Under the pieces are notes generated by a model that worked only from the letters and a program-made list of their open reading frames with translations, made no database searches and was not told where the DNA came from. The position numbers and the translations under genes are program-made. DNA of 25,000 nt from Owenia fusiformis (lineage: Eukaryota; Annelida; Polychaeta; Sabellida; Oweniidae): contig CAIIXF020000307.1 in assembly GCA_903813345.2 (NCBI GenBank), positions 1 to 25,000 of the forward strand, given 5' to 3'. Shown here piece by piece: positions 1 to 10,700 of this stretch; the first letter of the stretch is position 1, and every line of letters begins with the position of its first letter.

Positions 1-155
1 TGCTATGTATTTCATCAATATATAAGGCATCATAATCTGTCTCATGCTATGTATTGCATCAATATACAAGGTATAAGGCATCATAATCTGTCTCATGCTA
101 TGTATTGCATCAATATATAAGGCATCATAATCTGTCTCATGCTATGTATTTCATC
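1..155. repeat. 44-bp minisatellite, left part
   Basis: Tandem copies of a 44-bp unit beginning tgctatgtattkcatcaata, at 1-44, 45-95 (51 bp, with a small internal duplication) and 96-139. A fourth copy is cut after 16 bp at 155 by the retrotransposon and resumes at 3398 with the remaining 28 bp. The array reaches the window edge, so its full length is unknown. It is probably intronic, but no neighbouring exon is visible on the left. Confidence 0.95.
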
Positions 156-288
156 TGTATATTTATGTAATAAATGAATTTTAATGTAAGCGACATCTTT
201 TATATAACTTATTTGTAATTGCAATTTGCGCATGCGTTTCTCTAGTTCATATTGTACGTGTAGCAAGGATAGGAGTGGACAGCTTTTA
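156..288 (+). repeat. Ngaro split direct repeat A1
   Basis: 133-bp left terminal repeat, repeated as A2 at 3094-3226. Homology to A2 ends at 288: here the sequence continues as tatatata into the RT frame, while A2 continues with a C-rich stretch. This marks the likely deletion junction. Confidence 0.93.
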
Positions 289-1816
289 TATATATATTGT
301 ACATCAAGCTGAAAACGGAGTAAAATTAGGTTACACAGGTCCAAGGCAAACTCGTATACATCCTAATTGGAAATCAACAACAGAAAATCCCATAGCAATC
401 CTATCAAATATCGAAAAAGAAATATCCTCAGGACGCAAAATAGAATTCAAATCGATACCTTGTACAAATTTTGTCGGATCACCGATGGGCGTATACCAAA
501 AGAAACGCTCGAATCCTGCTAAATACCGAGTCATACATGATTTATCTTGGCCTCCGGGCAATTCAATAAATGATTCCATTTCAAAGGACGATTACTCTTG
601 CCATTACATCAGCATAGAAACGGCAATTACCCTTGTCAAACAATATGGTAGAGGTACACTAATGAGTAAAATAGATCTTCGTGATGCTTTTAAATTCATT
701 CCAGTTTGTCAAACAGATTGGGAACTCCTTGGGACAACATGGGATACTACCAATGAAACAACGGGTGAAACTGAAAAACGTTATTATATCGACTTGGTGT
801 TGCCCTTTGGTGCTCGTAGCTCACCAAAAATATTCAGCGATTTTGCAGATGCTCTTGAGTTTATCATGTGTCAAAACGGTGCGACAGTGGCGCCACACTA
901 CTTGGACGATTACTTCACATGCGGGCCAAAAAATAGTGATATTTGCAAAAATAACTTGGATATTATGATGCAGACGTGTCAAGAAATAGGATTTGAAATA
1001 AACCCATCAAAAATCGTACAACCATGCACGTCTATTGAATTTCTCGGTCTACAAATTGACTCAAACAAATTCGAAATACAATTGCCCGAAGATAAACTCA
1101 AGGACATCATTGATGATTTGAAAAAATGGAACGTCAGGAAGAGAGCTACCAAACGTCAAATCTTATCTCTAATCGGCAGACTTACATTTATTTGCCGTGT
1201 AATTCACGCGGGAAAAACATTCCTGAGGAGAATCATAGATCTCTCAACTCGGTTACGGTACCTTCATCACAAGATAAAACTTACTGAATCGTTTAGATCA
1301 GACATTTCGTGGTGGTTGAGCCATCTCCCAGAATGGGGAGGCACAAGCTTGTTTTACGATGATGATTGGACGCCAAATTCAATGCTACAATTATATTCTG
1401 ACGCTTGTGGCGCTTCATTTGGGGCGTATTTCAATGGAAAATACACGTTCGGGACTTTCTCTAAAGAACACGCCTCACGTAGCATAGCATTCAAGGAATT
1501 GTATGCCATAGTGACATCAATGGCGACATGGGGTAAATTCCTAGCCCAGAGGAGGATTATCTTCTTCTGCGATAATGAAGCAGTTGTGAATGTTGTGAAT
1601 AAGGGTGCATGCAGAGACAAACATTTAATGGCGTTAATCCGATCTCTGTTCTATTACAATGCTATATATCAATGCGAATGTCGCTCTGTACACATAGATG
1701 GAGTCAAGAACGGAATAGCAGACAGTCTCAGTAGGCTGGATCTAAAACGTTTTCACAAACTAGTAGAAGGGGAAACTCAGTTCACACAAGCAAAGGAAAT
1801 CAAGTTATTCTATTGA
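275..1816 (+). CDS. Reverse transcriptase-RNase H of Ngaro-like element
   Basis: An open frame of about 513 codons to the TGA at 1814-1816. It starts inside A1 at a GTG; the first in-frame ATG (485) lies inside the RT domain, so the natural N-terminus is missing or supplied by another exon. RT fingers motif KYRVIHDLSWPPG is near residues 82-95, palm motif A SKIDLRDAF near 131-139, LPFGARSSP next, and the catalytic YLDDY near 209-213. RNase H follows from about residue 370: YSDACG (first Asp), FKELYAI (Glu), FCDNEAVV (Asp) and a C-terminal IADSLSRL (Asp), the arrangement typical of DIRS/Ngaro RNase H. No internal stop or frameshift is seen, so catalytic capacity looks preserved. Its role would be copying the element RNA into DNA in the host cell. 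Absence of an upstream gag-like part is the oddity. Confidence 0.9.
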   Translation: MDSFYIYIVHQAENGVKLGYTGPRQTRIHPNWKSTTENPIAILSNIEKEISSGRKIEFKSIPCTNFVGSPMGVYQKKRSNPAKYRVIHDLSWPPGNSINDSISKDDYSCHYISIETAITLVKQYGRGTLMSKIDLRDAFKFIPVCQTDWELLGTTWDTTNETTGETEKRYYIDLVLPFGARSSPKIFSDFADALEFIMCQNGATVAPHYLDDYFTCGPKNSDICKNNLDIMMQTCQEIGFEINPSKIVQPCTSIEFLGLQIDSNKFEIQLPEDKLKDIIDDLKKWNVRKRATKRQILSLIGRLTFICRVIHAGKTFLRRIIDLSTRLRYLHHKIKLTESFRSDISWWLSHLPEWGGTSLFYDDDWTPNSMLQLYSDACGASFGAYFNGKYTFGTFSKEHASRSIAFKELYAIVTSMATWGKFLAQRRIIFFCDNEAVVNVVNKGACRDKHLMALIRSLFYYNAIYQCECRSVHIDGVKNGIADSLSRLDLKRFHKLVEGETQFTQAKEIKLFY

Positions 1817-1985
1817 TTAGATGGAGTTAAACTTGAGATCAATCGTATATAGTTTAGACGCAATATTGCAAACTTTATTTTATTGTTTGGATGTTACTAA
1901 TTTAGTTATGTTATGTTATGTTATCTATGTTTATAATATGTTTCATGTTAGAATTTAATTACTTTATAACTGATATCTAAGTAGA
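1817..1985. other. Gap between RT and recombinase frames, possible intron
   Basis: AT-rich 169-bp stretch with no frame of its own. A pyrimidine-rich tgtttcag ends at 2004, just inside the open recombinase frame, and looks like a splice acceptor. Candidate donors upstream (for example a gtatat at about 1846) are weak. Splicing would explain why the recombinase frame lacks an early ATG; this is inference. Confidence 0.35.
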
Positions 1986-2987
1986 TTGCATTCATGTGTT
2001 TCAGGCACAGAAACAGATCAAGAACTTTCTTTGCTACTGCTCAAGTCTGAACAACTCGTAAAGAATGGTCTGCAATTATCTACACAAAAAACATATTCAA
2101 CAGGCCAAAACATATTCATTAAATTTTGTGAAAAATTTAACCTTACTCCTTGTCCAGTAGCACAATCTACGCTTATGGCCTTTATCGCAAAATGCCATGA
2201 ACGCAATCTACGTCATTCCACAATCATGAATTATCTTTATGCTGTAAGATCTATGCATTTAGAAAATGGTCACCCAGACCCTTTAAAGGATAATTTTTGT
2301 GTAAAACGTGCTTTAAAAGCAATACAATGTCAACAAGATAATACTTGCAATCAGAAATTAGCCATAGACCAACACATTATGAAATCTCTAGCTACATTGC
2401 ATAACGCTGTAATACATGATGACGTTGTATTATGGTCGGCTATGACACTAGCCTTTTTTGGTTTGTTCAGATGTAGTGAAATCACAATACTAGACAATAC
2501 TGTTTTCGATCCACAAAGAAACATGACAATTAACGATATCACATTCTTCAATGATGCCAATGGTAAATACATGAAAGTCTTGTTGAAATATTCAAAGACA
2601 GATTCAATTGGCACAGGAATACAGGTTATTATAGGGTGTACTGATAGCAATGTTTGCGCGATGTGCGCCATGAGTCAAAATGTTAAATTGCATGAAGACC
2701 TTACACCAACTTCTCCTTTGTTTATATTGAAGAATGGTTCAGTTTTGACACGTTCAGTATTTGTCAATCACACTAGATCTCGATTGGCTTTACTTGGCAT
2801 TGACCCTTCTAAATATAGTGGTCACAGCTACCGCATTGGCGGAGCTTCTTCTGGCGCAATGGCCAATTTAGAAGAATGGGAACTGAAAATACTTGGAAGA
2901 TGGACCAGTGATTGCTATAAACGATACATAAGAACCCCAGTCATAAAGTTAGCATCGTTGTCAAAAAGGTTGGTTCAAAATGTTTAA
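1986..2987 (+). CDS. Tyrosine recombinase (phage integrase fold) of Ngaro-like element
   Basis: Open frame of about 333 codons ending in TAA. The open stretch starts at TTG (1986) and the first in-frame ATG is around residue 63, so translation probably begins by splicing at the acceptor ending at 2004. An N-terminal core-binding region (about residues 15-110) has the helical pattern of YR enzymes (STQKTYSTGQNIFIKFC). In the catalytic domain the first Arg is in GLFRCSEITI (about 157), the H-x-x-R box is SGHSYRIGGASS (about 280), then LGRW, and the Tyr nucleophile in DCYKRYIRTP (about 314). All four key positions are present and no stop interrupts them. This enzyme would insert the circular cDNA without duplicating target bases, as the flanks show here. 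No methyltransferase domain is seen, which favours Ngaro over DIRS. Confidence 0.9.
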   Translation: MHSCVSGTETDQELSLLLLKSEQLVKNGLQLSTQKTYSTGQNIFIKFCEKFNLTPCPVAQSTLMAFIAKCHERNLRHSTIMNYLYAVRSMHLENGHPDPLKDNFCVKRALKAIQCQQDNTCNQKLAIDQHIMKSLATLHNAVIHDDVVLWSAMTLAFFGLFRCSEITILDNTVFDPQRNMTINDITFFNDANGKYMKVLLKYSKTDSIGTGIQVIIGCTDSNVCAMCAMSQNVKLHEDLTPTSPLFILKNGSVLTRSVFVNHTRSRLALLGIDPSKYSGHSYRIGGASSGAMANLEEWELKILGRWTSDCYKRYIRTPVIKLASLSKRLVQNV

Positions 2988-3002
2988 AAGTGTGGGCGTT
3001 TT

Positions 3003-3093
3003 GGGCGGTTAAACATTTAGATTAATAAATAATATCGTCCATTTTAGCCCAACACATGTTGTCTTGTTATGGTTTTAGAAGCAATGACATTAA
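3003..3093 (+). repeat. Ngaro split direct repeat B1
   Basis: 91-bp internal repeat beginning gggcggttaaac and ending gacattaa, repeated as B2 at 3307-3397. It directly abuts A2, recreating the terminus-to-terminus junction expected of a circular intermediate. Confidence 0.93.
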
Positions 3094-3226
3094 TGTATAT
3101 TTATGTAATAAATGAATTTTAATGTAAGCGACATCTTTTATATAACTTATTTGTAATTGCAATTTGCGCATGCGTTTCTCTAGTTCATATTGTACGTGTA
3201 GCAAGGATAGGAGTGGACAGCTTTTA
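3094..3226 (+). repeat. Ngaro split direct repeat A2
   Basis: 133-bp copy of A1, beginning tgtatatttatg. It is followed by an 80-bp C/T-rich spacer (3227-3306) before B2. In this family A2-B2 allow regeneration of full termini during reverse transcription. Confidence 0.93.
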
Positions 3227-3306
3227 CCACTCCCTCCCACCCTGTACCTTAACTACTACGTCTATTTATTTTGTATTTGTACATGTTGTAATTATGTTTT
3301 ACAAAC

Positions 3307-3397
3307 GGGCGGTTAAACATTTAGATTAATAAATAATATCGTCCATTTTAGCCCAACACATGTTGTCTTGTTATGGTTTTAGAAGCAATGACATTAA
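3307..3397 (+). repeat. Ngaro split direct repeat B2 (right terminus)
   Basis: 91-bp copy of B1 forming the right end of the element. The interrupted satellite unit resumes at 3398. Confidence 0.93.
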
Positions 3398-3530
3398 AAT
3401 ATATAAGGCATCATAATCTGTCTCATGCTATGTATTGCATCAATATATAAGGCATCATAATCTGTCTCATGCTATGTATTTCATCAATATATAAGGCATC
3501 ATAATCTGTCTCATGCTATGTATAGCATCA
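3398..3530. repeat. 44-bp minisatellite, right part
   Basis: Completes the copy interrupted at 155, then has full copies at 3426-3469 and 3470-3513 and a partial copy to 3530. The following 3531-3669 is unique AT-rich sequence with no feature seen. Confidence 0.95.
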
Positions 3531-3669
3531 AATGGCTTAGAGTGTCTTTTATAATGAATGCAGTTCCATGAACATGTCAAATTAACTTACCAGCAAATAA
3601 AGCTAGACCTTAAAGCCAAATTTTCTCACAGATAGCTTAAACACTGAAATTCTCATGAGTCCATGCTTA

Positions 3670-6600
3670 CTCAGTTCCATTTATAGCAATGCGCTTTGTT
3701 CATCTGCAGGCACTGATCAAACAACTAGAGCCATTAGGTATCAACAGCAAGCCACAGATGTTGTCTCAGTTCAGTACCATTTGTAGCAATGCGCTTTGTT
3801 CATTTGCAGGCACTGATCAAACAACTAGAGCCATTAGGTATCAACAGCAAGCCACAGATGTTGTCTTGGTTCAGTACCATTTGTAGCAATGTGCTTTGTT
3901 CATTTGCAGGCACTCATCAAACAACTAGAGCCATTAGGTATCAACAGCAAGCCACAGATGTTGTCTCGGTTCAGTACCATTTGTAGCAATGCACTTTGTT
4001 CATTTGCAGGCACTGATCAAACAACTAGAGCCATTAGGTATCAACAGCAAGCCACAGATGTTGTCTCGGTTCAGTACCATTTGTAGCAATGCACTTTGTT
4101 CATTTGCAGGCACTGATCAAACAACTAGAGCCATTAGGTATCAACAGCAAGCCACAGATGTTGTCTCGGTTCAGTACCATTTGTAGCAATGCACTTTGTT
4201 CATTTGCAGGCACTGATCAAACAACTAGAGCCATTAGGTATCAACAGCAAGCCACAGATGTTGTCTTGGTTCAGTACCATTTGTAGCAATGAACTTTATT
4301 CATTTGCAGGCACTGATCAAACAACTAGAGCCATTAGGTATCAAAAGCAAGCCACAGATGTTGTCTCGGTTCAGTACCATTTGTAGCAATGCACTTTATT
4401 CATTTGCAGGCACTGATCAAACAACTAGAGCCATTAGGTATCAACAGCAAGCCACAGATGTTGTCTTGGTTCAGTACCATTTGTAGCAATGCACTTTGTT
4501 CATTTGCAGGCACTGATCAAACAACTAGAGCCATTAGGTATCAACAGCAAGCCACAGATGTTGTCTTGGTTCAGTACCATTTGTAGCAATGCATTTTGTT
4601 CATTTGCAGGCACTGATCAAACAACTAGAGCCATTAGGTATCAACAGCAAGCCACAGATGTTGTCTCGGTTCAGTGCCATTTATAGCAATGCGCTTTGTT
4701 CATTTGCAGGCACTGATCAAACAACTAGAGCCATTAGGTATCAACAGCAAGCCACAGATGTTGTCTCGGTTCAGTACCATTTGTAGCAATGCACTTTGTT
4801 CATTTGCAGGCACTGATCAAACAACTAGAGCCATTAGGTATCAACAGCAAGCCACAGATGTTGTCTCGGTTCAGTACCATTTGTAGCAATGTGCTTTGTT
4901 CATTTGCAGGCACTGATCAAACAACTAGAGCCATTAGGTATCAACAGCAAGCCACAGATGTTGTCTCGGTTCAGTACCATTTGTAGCAATGCACTTTGTT
5001 CATTTGCAGGCACTGATCAAACAACTAGAGCCATTAGGTATCAACAGCAAGCCACAGATGTTGTGTTGGTTCAGTACCATTTGTAGCAATGCACTTTGTT
5101 CATTTGCAGGCACTGATCAAACAACTAGAGCCATAAGGTATCAACAGCAAGCCACAGATGTTGTCTCGGTTCAGTACCATTTGTAGCAATGCACTTTGTT
5201 CATTTGCAGGCACTGATCAAACAACTAGAGCCATTAGGTATCAACAGCAAGCCACAGATGTTGTCTTGGTTCAGTACCATTTGTAGCAATGCACTTTGTT
5301 CATTTGCAGGCACTGATCAAACAACTAGAGCCATTAGGTATCAACAGCAAGCCACAGATGTTGTCTCGGTTCAGTACCATTTGTAGCAATGCACTTTGTT
5401 CATTTGCAGGCACTGATCAAACAACTAGAGCCATTAGGTATCAACAGCAAGCCACAGATGTTGTCTTGGTTCAGTACCATTTGTAGCAATGCACTTTGTT
5501 CATTTGCAGGCACTGATCAAACAACTAGAGCCATTAGGTATCAACAGCAAGCCACAGATGTTGTCTCAGTTCAGTACCATTTGTAGCAATGCACTTTGTT
5601 CATTTGCAGGCACTGATCAAACAACTAGAGCCATTAGGTATCAACAGCAAGCCACAGATGTTGTCTTGGTTCAGTACCATTTGTAGCAATGCGCTTTGTT
5701 CATTTGCAGGCACTGATCTAACAACTAGAGCCATTAGGTATCAACAACAAGCCACAGATGTTGTCTCAGTTCAGTACCATTTGTAGCAATGCACTTTGTT
5801 CATTTGCAGGCACTGATCAAACAACTAGAGCCATTAGGTATCAACAGCAAGCTACAGATGTTGTCTTGGTTCAGTACCATTTGTAGCAATGCACTTTATT
5901 CATTTGCAGGCACTGATCAAACAACTAGAGCCATTAGGTATCAACAGCAAGCCACAGATGTTGTCTCGGTTCATTTCCATTTATAGCAATGCGCTTTGTT
6001 CATTTGCAGGCACTGATCAAACAACTAGAGCCATTAGGTATCAACAGCAAGCCACAGATGTTATCTTGGTTCAGTACCATTTGTAGCAATGCACTTTATT
6101 CATTTGCAGGCACTGATCAAACAACTAGAGCCATTAGGTATCAACAGCAAGCCACAGATGTTATCTTGATTCAGTACCATTTGTAGCAATGCACTTTATT
6201 CATTTGCAGGCACTGATCAAACAACTAGAGCCATTAGGTATCAACAGCAAGCCACAGATGTTGTCTCTGTTCAGTACCATTTGTAGCAATGCACTTTGTT
6301 CATTTGCAGGCACTGATCAAACAACTAGAGCCATTAGGTATCAACAGCAAGCCACAGATGTTGTCTCAGTTCAGTACCATTTGTAGCAATGCGCTTTGTT
6401 CATTTGCAGGCATTGATCAAACAACTAGAGCCATTAGGTATCAACAGCAAGCCACAGATGTTGTCTCTGTTCAGTACCATTTGTAGCAATGCACTTTGTT
6501 CATTTGCAGGCACTGATCAAACAACTAGAGCCATTAGGTATAGCAAGCCACAGATGTTGTCTCTGTTCAGTACCATTTGTAGCAATGTGCTTTGTTCATT

Positions 6601-7669
6601 TGCAGGCACTGATCAAACAACTAGAGCCATTAGGTATCAACAGCAAGCCACAGATGTTGTCTTGGTTCAGTACCATTTGTAGCAATGCACTTTGTTCATT
6701 TGCAGGCACTGATAAACAACTAGAGCCATTAGGTATCAACAGCAAGCCACAGATGTTGTCTCAGTTCAGTACCATTTGTAGCAATGCACTTTATTCATTT
6801 GCAGGCACTGATCAAACAACTAGAGCCATTAGGTATCAACAGCAAGCCACAGATGTTATCTTGGTTCAGTACCATTTGTAGCAATGCACTTTATTCATTT
6901 GCAGGCACTGATCAAACAACTAGAGCCATTAGGTATCAACATCAAGCCACAGATGTTGTCTTGGTTCAGTGCCATTTGTAGCAATGCGCTTTGTTCATTT
7001 GCAGGCACTCATCAAACAACTAGAGCCATTAGGTATCAACAGCAAGCCACAGATGTTATCTTGGTTCAGTACCATTTGTAGCAATGCACTTTGTTCATTT
7101 GCAGGCACTGATCAAACAACTAGAGCCATTAGGTATCAATAGCAAGCCACAGATGTTATCTTGGTTCAGTACCATTTGTAGCAATGCACTTTATTCATTT
7201 GCAGGCACTGATCAAACAACTAGAGCCATTAGGTATCAACAGCAAGCCACAGATGTAATCTTGGTTCAGTACCATTTGTAACTGCACTTTATTCATTTGC
7301 AGGCACTGATCAAACAACTAGAGCCATTAGGTATCAACAGCAAGCCACAGATGTTGTCTCGGTCCAGTACCATTTGTAGCAATGCACTTTGTTCATTTGC
7401 AGGCACTGATCAAACAACTAGAGCCATTAGGTATAGCAAGCCACAGATGTTGTCTTGGTTCAGTACCATTTGTAGCAATGCGCTTCCTTCATTTGCAGGC
7501 ACTCATCAAACAACTAGAGCCATTAGGTATCAACAGCAAGCCACAGATGTTGTCTTGGTTCAGTACCATTTGTAGCAATGCACTTTGTTCATTTGCAGGC
7601 ACTGATCAAACAACTAGAGCCATTAGGTATCAACAGCAAGCCACAGATGTTGTCTCGATTCATGGAGGT
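3670..7669 (+). repeat. 100-bp tandem array multiplying the splice acceptor and 5' end of exon A
   Basis: About 40 head-to-tail units, anchored on gcaatg at 3689, 3789 and so on to 6489, then 6585 to 7578. Each unit holds about 33 bp of intron end (catttgcag acceptor) and about 67 bp of the following exon, up to the codons for QMLSRF. The last unit is the real exon. Copies are nearly identical; most differences are recurrent (ctcggttc/cttggttc, tttgtt/tttatt). Two units share the same 4-bp deletion after ggtat (near 6540 and 7434), suggesting block copying. The octamer ctcagttc occurs both in the intron just before the first unit (3670-3677) and at the unit joint, so microhomology probably seeded it. 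The many 65-codon open stretches here are by-products of the repeat, not genes. Confidence 0.95.
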
Positions 7670-7754
7670 TTACAGACAAATGTGGGGCCTCAATGGGGAC
7701 CATGTCAGCAAGATATACGCTGGAACTGGAGCTCTTGGAGGGGGCAGATCAAAG
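7599..7754 (+). CDS. SYNJ: Synaptojanin exon A (Sac domain C-terminal part)
   Basis: 156 bp, phase 0 to 0, 52 residues. The translation has [22 protein letters not shown] and [10 protein letters not shown], typical of the end of the Sac catalytic domain, where the conserved NGD and YAGTGAL segments follow the CX5R motif encoded upstream. The acceptor catttgcag is the last of the 40 array copies; only this one continues into EVYRQMW. Donor is AAAG|gtagga. Confidence 0.93.
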
Positions 7755-10700
7755 GTAGGAAAACTGTAAATATTATGTCATTACCAGAGGTGGTGACATA
7801 CTCTTATAGTCTCGAACTTTTTGTGGTCGGTGTTCAGCAGTCGGTGTCTGGAACAAATGGCAAGTGGTGACATTTTGCATTTTAATGTCTTGTTATATCT
7901 AGCTAGCCATCGAATGCTATGTAACTTATTGTCTTCAGTGATCTCCTCAGGATTTTTTCTCAGGTGGGTGCAAAATTCTCATTTCCACAATTCAGACCAA
8001 AAATTGGTCAAAATATGCCAATTCTTCATGTTTTTTTCTTATTTTCAAGTGGGTGCAAATGGATTTTCAGGTGGGTGCAAGCCTATTTCCAAAATCTCAG
8101 GTGGGTGCTGCGCCCACTTGCTTTAATGCTGGGGAGATCACTGGTCTTATTAAATGTTGATTTAATTAAATTTGAAATGAATCTGTACATGGTATATTTT
8201 TTAACAAGACAAACGACAAGAAACTATTGGTCATCACCATGCCCTGTGATCTGACAAAATGAACAGAGGGAAGGCAGTTTTTTTTTTAACCAATGAATAG
8301 GCTTCAAAGATATGAGCTGATCTATCAAAAAAGGTGCAAGGTTACCAACATGCAAAAGTCAATGTTTTCGCTATAAATCAAGCAATAAAGGTCAACACAA
8401 CTTGTTATAAATACTTGTAAGTGAAGTTATTATTGCAAAATTGATATCATCACTGGCTTTTTAAAATAAGTTACATAAAAATAAGTAAAAATAATTCAAA
8501 AATCTCATAACCCATTGATATATATTCGTAGGCAAAGGATGCTGCAAGATCTGCAACAAGGACGATACAGAATAACTTCATGGACCGCAGCAAACAGGAA
8601 GCAATCGACATACTGTTGCTTGGCAGTGCACTGAACAGTGAACTTGCGGACAAAGCTAGGGCACTTCTCTCTACTAATAGTTTGCATGGTGAGTCAGTAT
8701 TTTATGTCCTTCACTTTCATTTGACTTGACTTGACAATGAATAGTGATCTGGGGGATAAAGCTAGGGCACTTCTCTCTACTAATAGTTTACATGGTAAGT
8801 CAGTATTTTATGTCCTTCACTTTCATTTGACTTGACTTGACAATGAATAGTGATCTGGGGGATAAAGCTAGGGCACTTCTCTCTACTAATAGTTTACATG
8901 GTAAGAATTTACTTCCTGAGTATGTATTCCATATGGGTGTTTGTTATGAGAAAAAGGATGAACAAAGGACACCATCATATTGTATCCAATACATTCTATA
9001 AGTATTCAAACATTCTAAAAGTTGCTATGGACAGCATATTATTCATTATGGCCTTATCGCTTGAATACCAGGAATTGTTTGAACCCAGAGCATTTTGTCA
9101 TTTTTGCCAACTTTTGACTCTCTTCTATCTATCTTTATGAAACACAATTATTTGTGTATATTTAGAGGTTTTGACAAAAGTATTCATTGTTCTGGGTGGG
9201 TATTTTAGAGGTTAAAGCTTCTATGCCAGCAATATGAGTATGCTCTAATCATTGACATACCACATTGGAAGATATATAAAATAAACCCTATATAGTTTGA
9301 TATTAGCCATTCAGAGGTTAAAGCTTCTATGCCAGCAATATGAGTATGCTTTAATCATTGACCTACCACATTGGAAGATATATAAAATAAACCCTATATA
9401 GTTTGATATTAGCCATTCAGAGGTTAAAGCTTCTATGCCAGCAATCTGAGTATGCTTTAATCATTGACCTGCCACATTGGAGATATATAAAACAAACCCT
9501 AGATAAATGTGATGTTAGCCATTCAGAGGTTAAAGCTTCTATGTCAGCAATATGAGTATGCTCTAATCATTGATCTACCACATTGAAGATATATAAAATA
9601 AACCCTATATAGTTTGATATTAGCCATTCAGAGGTTAAAGCTTCTATGCCAGCAATCTGAGTATGCTTTAATCATTGACCTGCCACATTGGAGATATATA
9701 AAACAAACCCTAGATAAATGTGATGTTAGCCATTCAGAGGTTAAAGCTTCTATGTCAGCAATATGAGTATGCTCTAATCATTGATCTACCACATTGAAGA
9801 TATATTAAACAAATCCTAGATAGTGTGATGCTAGCCATTCAGACTAAAGGTGTAAAGCACTGCTGATCAACATTTTCCAGTGCTTATATTTATTTATTTA
9901 TTTTTAATAGATAGATGAAAATCATAATATTACAATGAGAACACAGACATGATAATATTATGATAAAATATGTCTCAAATATTTTGTCTTACTGTTTCTA
10001 ATAGCATGTCAAATATGATTTAATTTATGTATTCTTGATGTATGTCCCATAACCTACAGTATTTCACTTAGTTGTTGTCACAAACATTAGAGATAATAAA
10101 ATTGCAATATTCTAATGCCTGGCACCTTATAAATGAAATTTATTTTAAACATTTATTGTACTAAATAAATTAAAACATGAGTAGATGTAGTAAATCAGAG
10201 AAGAAAAGAATTACATGGCAGATTACTTAAAGTTATAATAATTCAAGTATTTAGCAAAATAATTACACACTATTCATTAAACCATTGGCTCTCATGGAAA
10301 GCCTTTTGGATCTCATGTCTGTTTATCAATAAATTCCCAACAAATGAAACTGTCTTTTGGTTGTACTAATGCTCAAATTCAATTCATGGATGCCCATACT
10401 GGCACCATTAATTCTGCATAACATACAGGGTGGTCCAAAAAAATGAGAAAATCGTATTTCAAAAATAAATATTGATTTTCTTGATGAAAACATTTCATAT
10501 TATATACCAGTGGATAGGGAATTTACTTATCTTTAATTTGGTATATCATAAGTTCAAATTTATCATAATGTCTGTCAACCAGCGTCCGTTATATAAATGA
10601 CGTCATTTTAGTTTCAAAACAGGTTTTCAAAAACTTGCAAAAACAAATTTTTTGTCAACTTTATTTACCCAAACAGACGTTCAATATGTCCACCATTTTG

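Larger units (their letters stand above)
156..3397 (+). mobile_element. Ngaro-like tyrosine-recombinase retrotransposon
   Basis: A 3242-bp element with termini of the kind used by the DIRS/Ngaro order: split direct repeats A1 (156-288), then coding region, then B1 (3003-3093), A2 (3094-3226) and B2 (3307-3397). It encodes a reverse transcriptase-RNase H frame and a tyrosine recombinase frame; no LTRs or DDE integrase are seen. The ends are exact: the 16 bp before it plus the 28 bp after it rebuild one intact 44-bp satellite unit, with no target-site duplication. That matches recombinase-mediated insertion of a circular intermediate (family knowledge). No gag-like ORF is present. The element is short for the family and A1 runs straight into the RT frame, so an internal 5' deletion is inferred. 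Confidence 0.92.

Noticed and set aside
93-344. Minus-strand 83-codon ORF over the left satellite and A1
   Set aside because: It is composed of satellite repeat and terminal repeat sequence and has no motif.
1-3530. Regular 44-bp repeats resembling a CRISPR array
   Set aside because: Units are contiguous with no unique spacers, and the context is a eukaryotic gene with a retrotransposon inserted.
3689-7870. A ladder of about 40 overlapping 65-codon plus-strand ORFs that looks like a family of small repeat proteins
   Set aside because: The ORFs follow from the 100-bp period; the unit is 33 bp of intron plus 67 bp of exon A, and only the last copy continues into conserved Sac sequence.
8471-8687. 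Two minus-strand ORFs of 60 codons opposite exon B
   Set aside because: They are shadows of the conserved plus-strand Sac-domain exon and show no motif.
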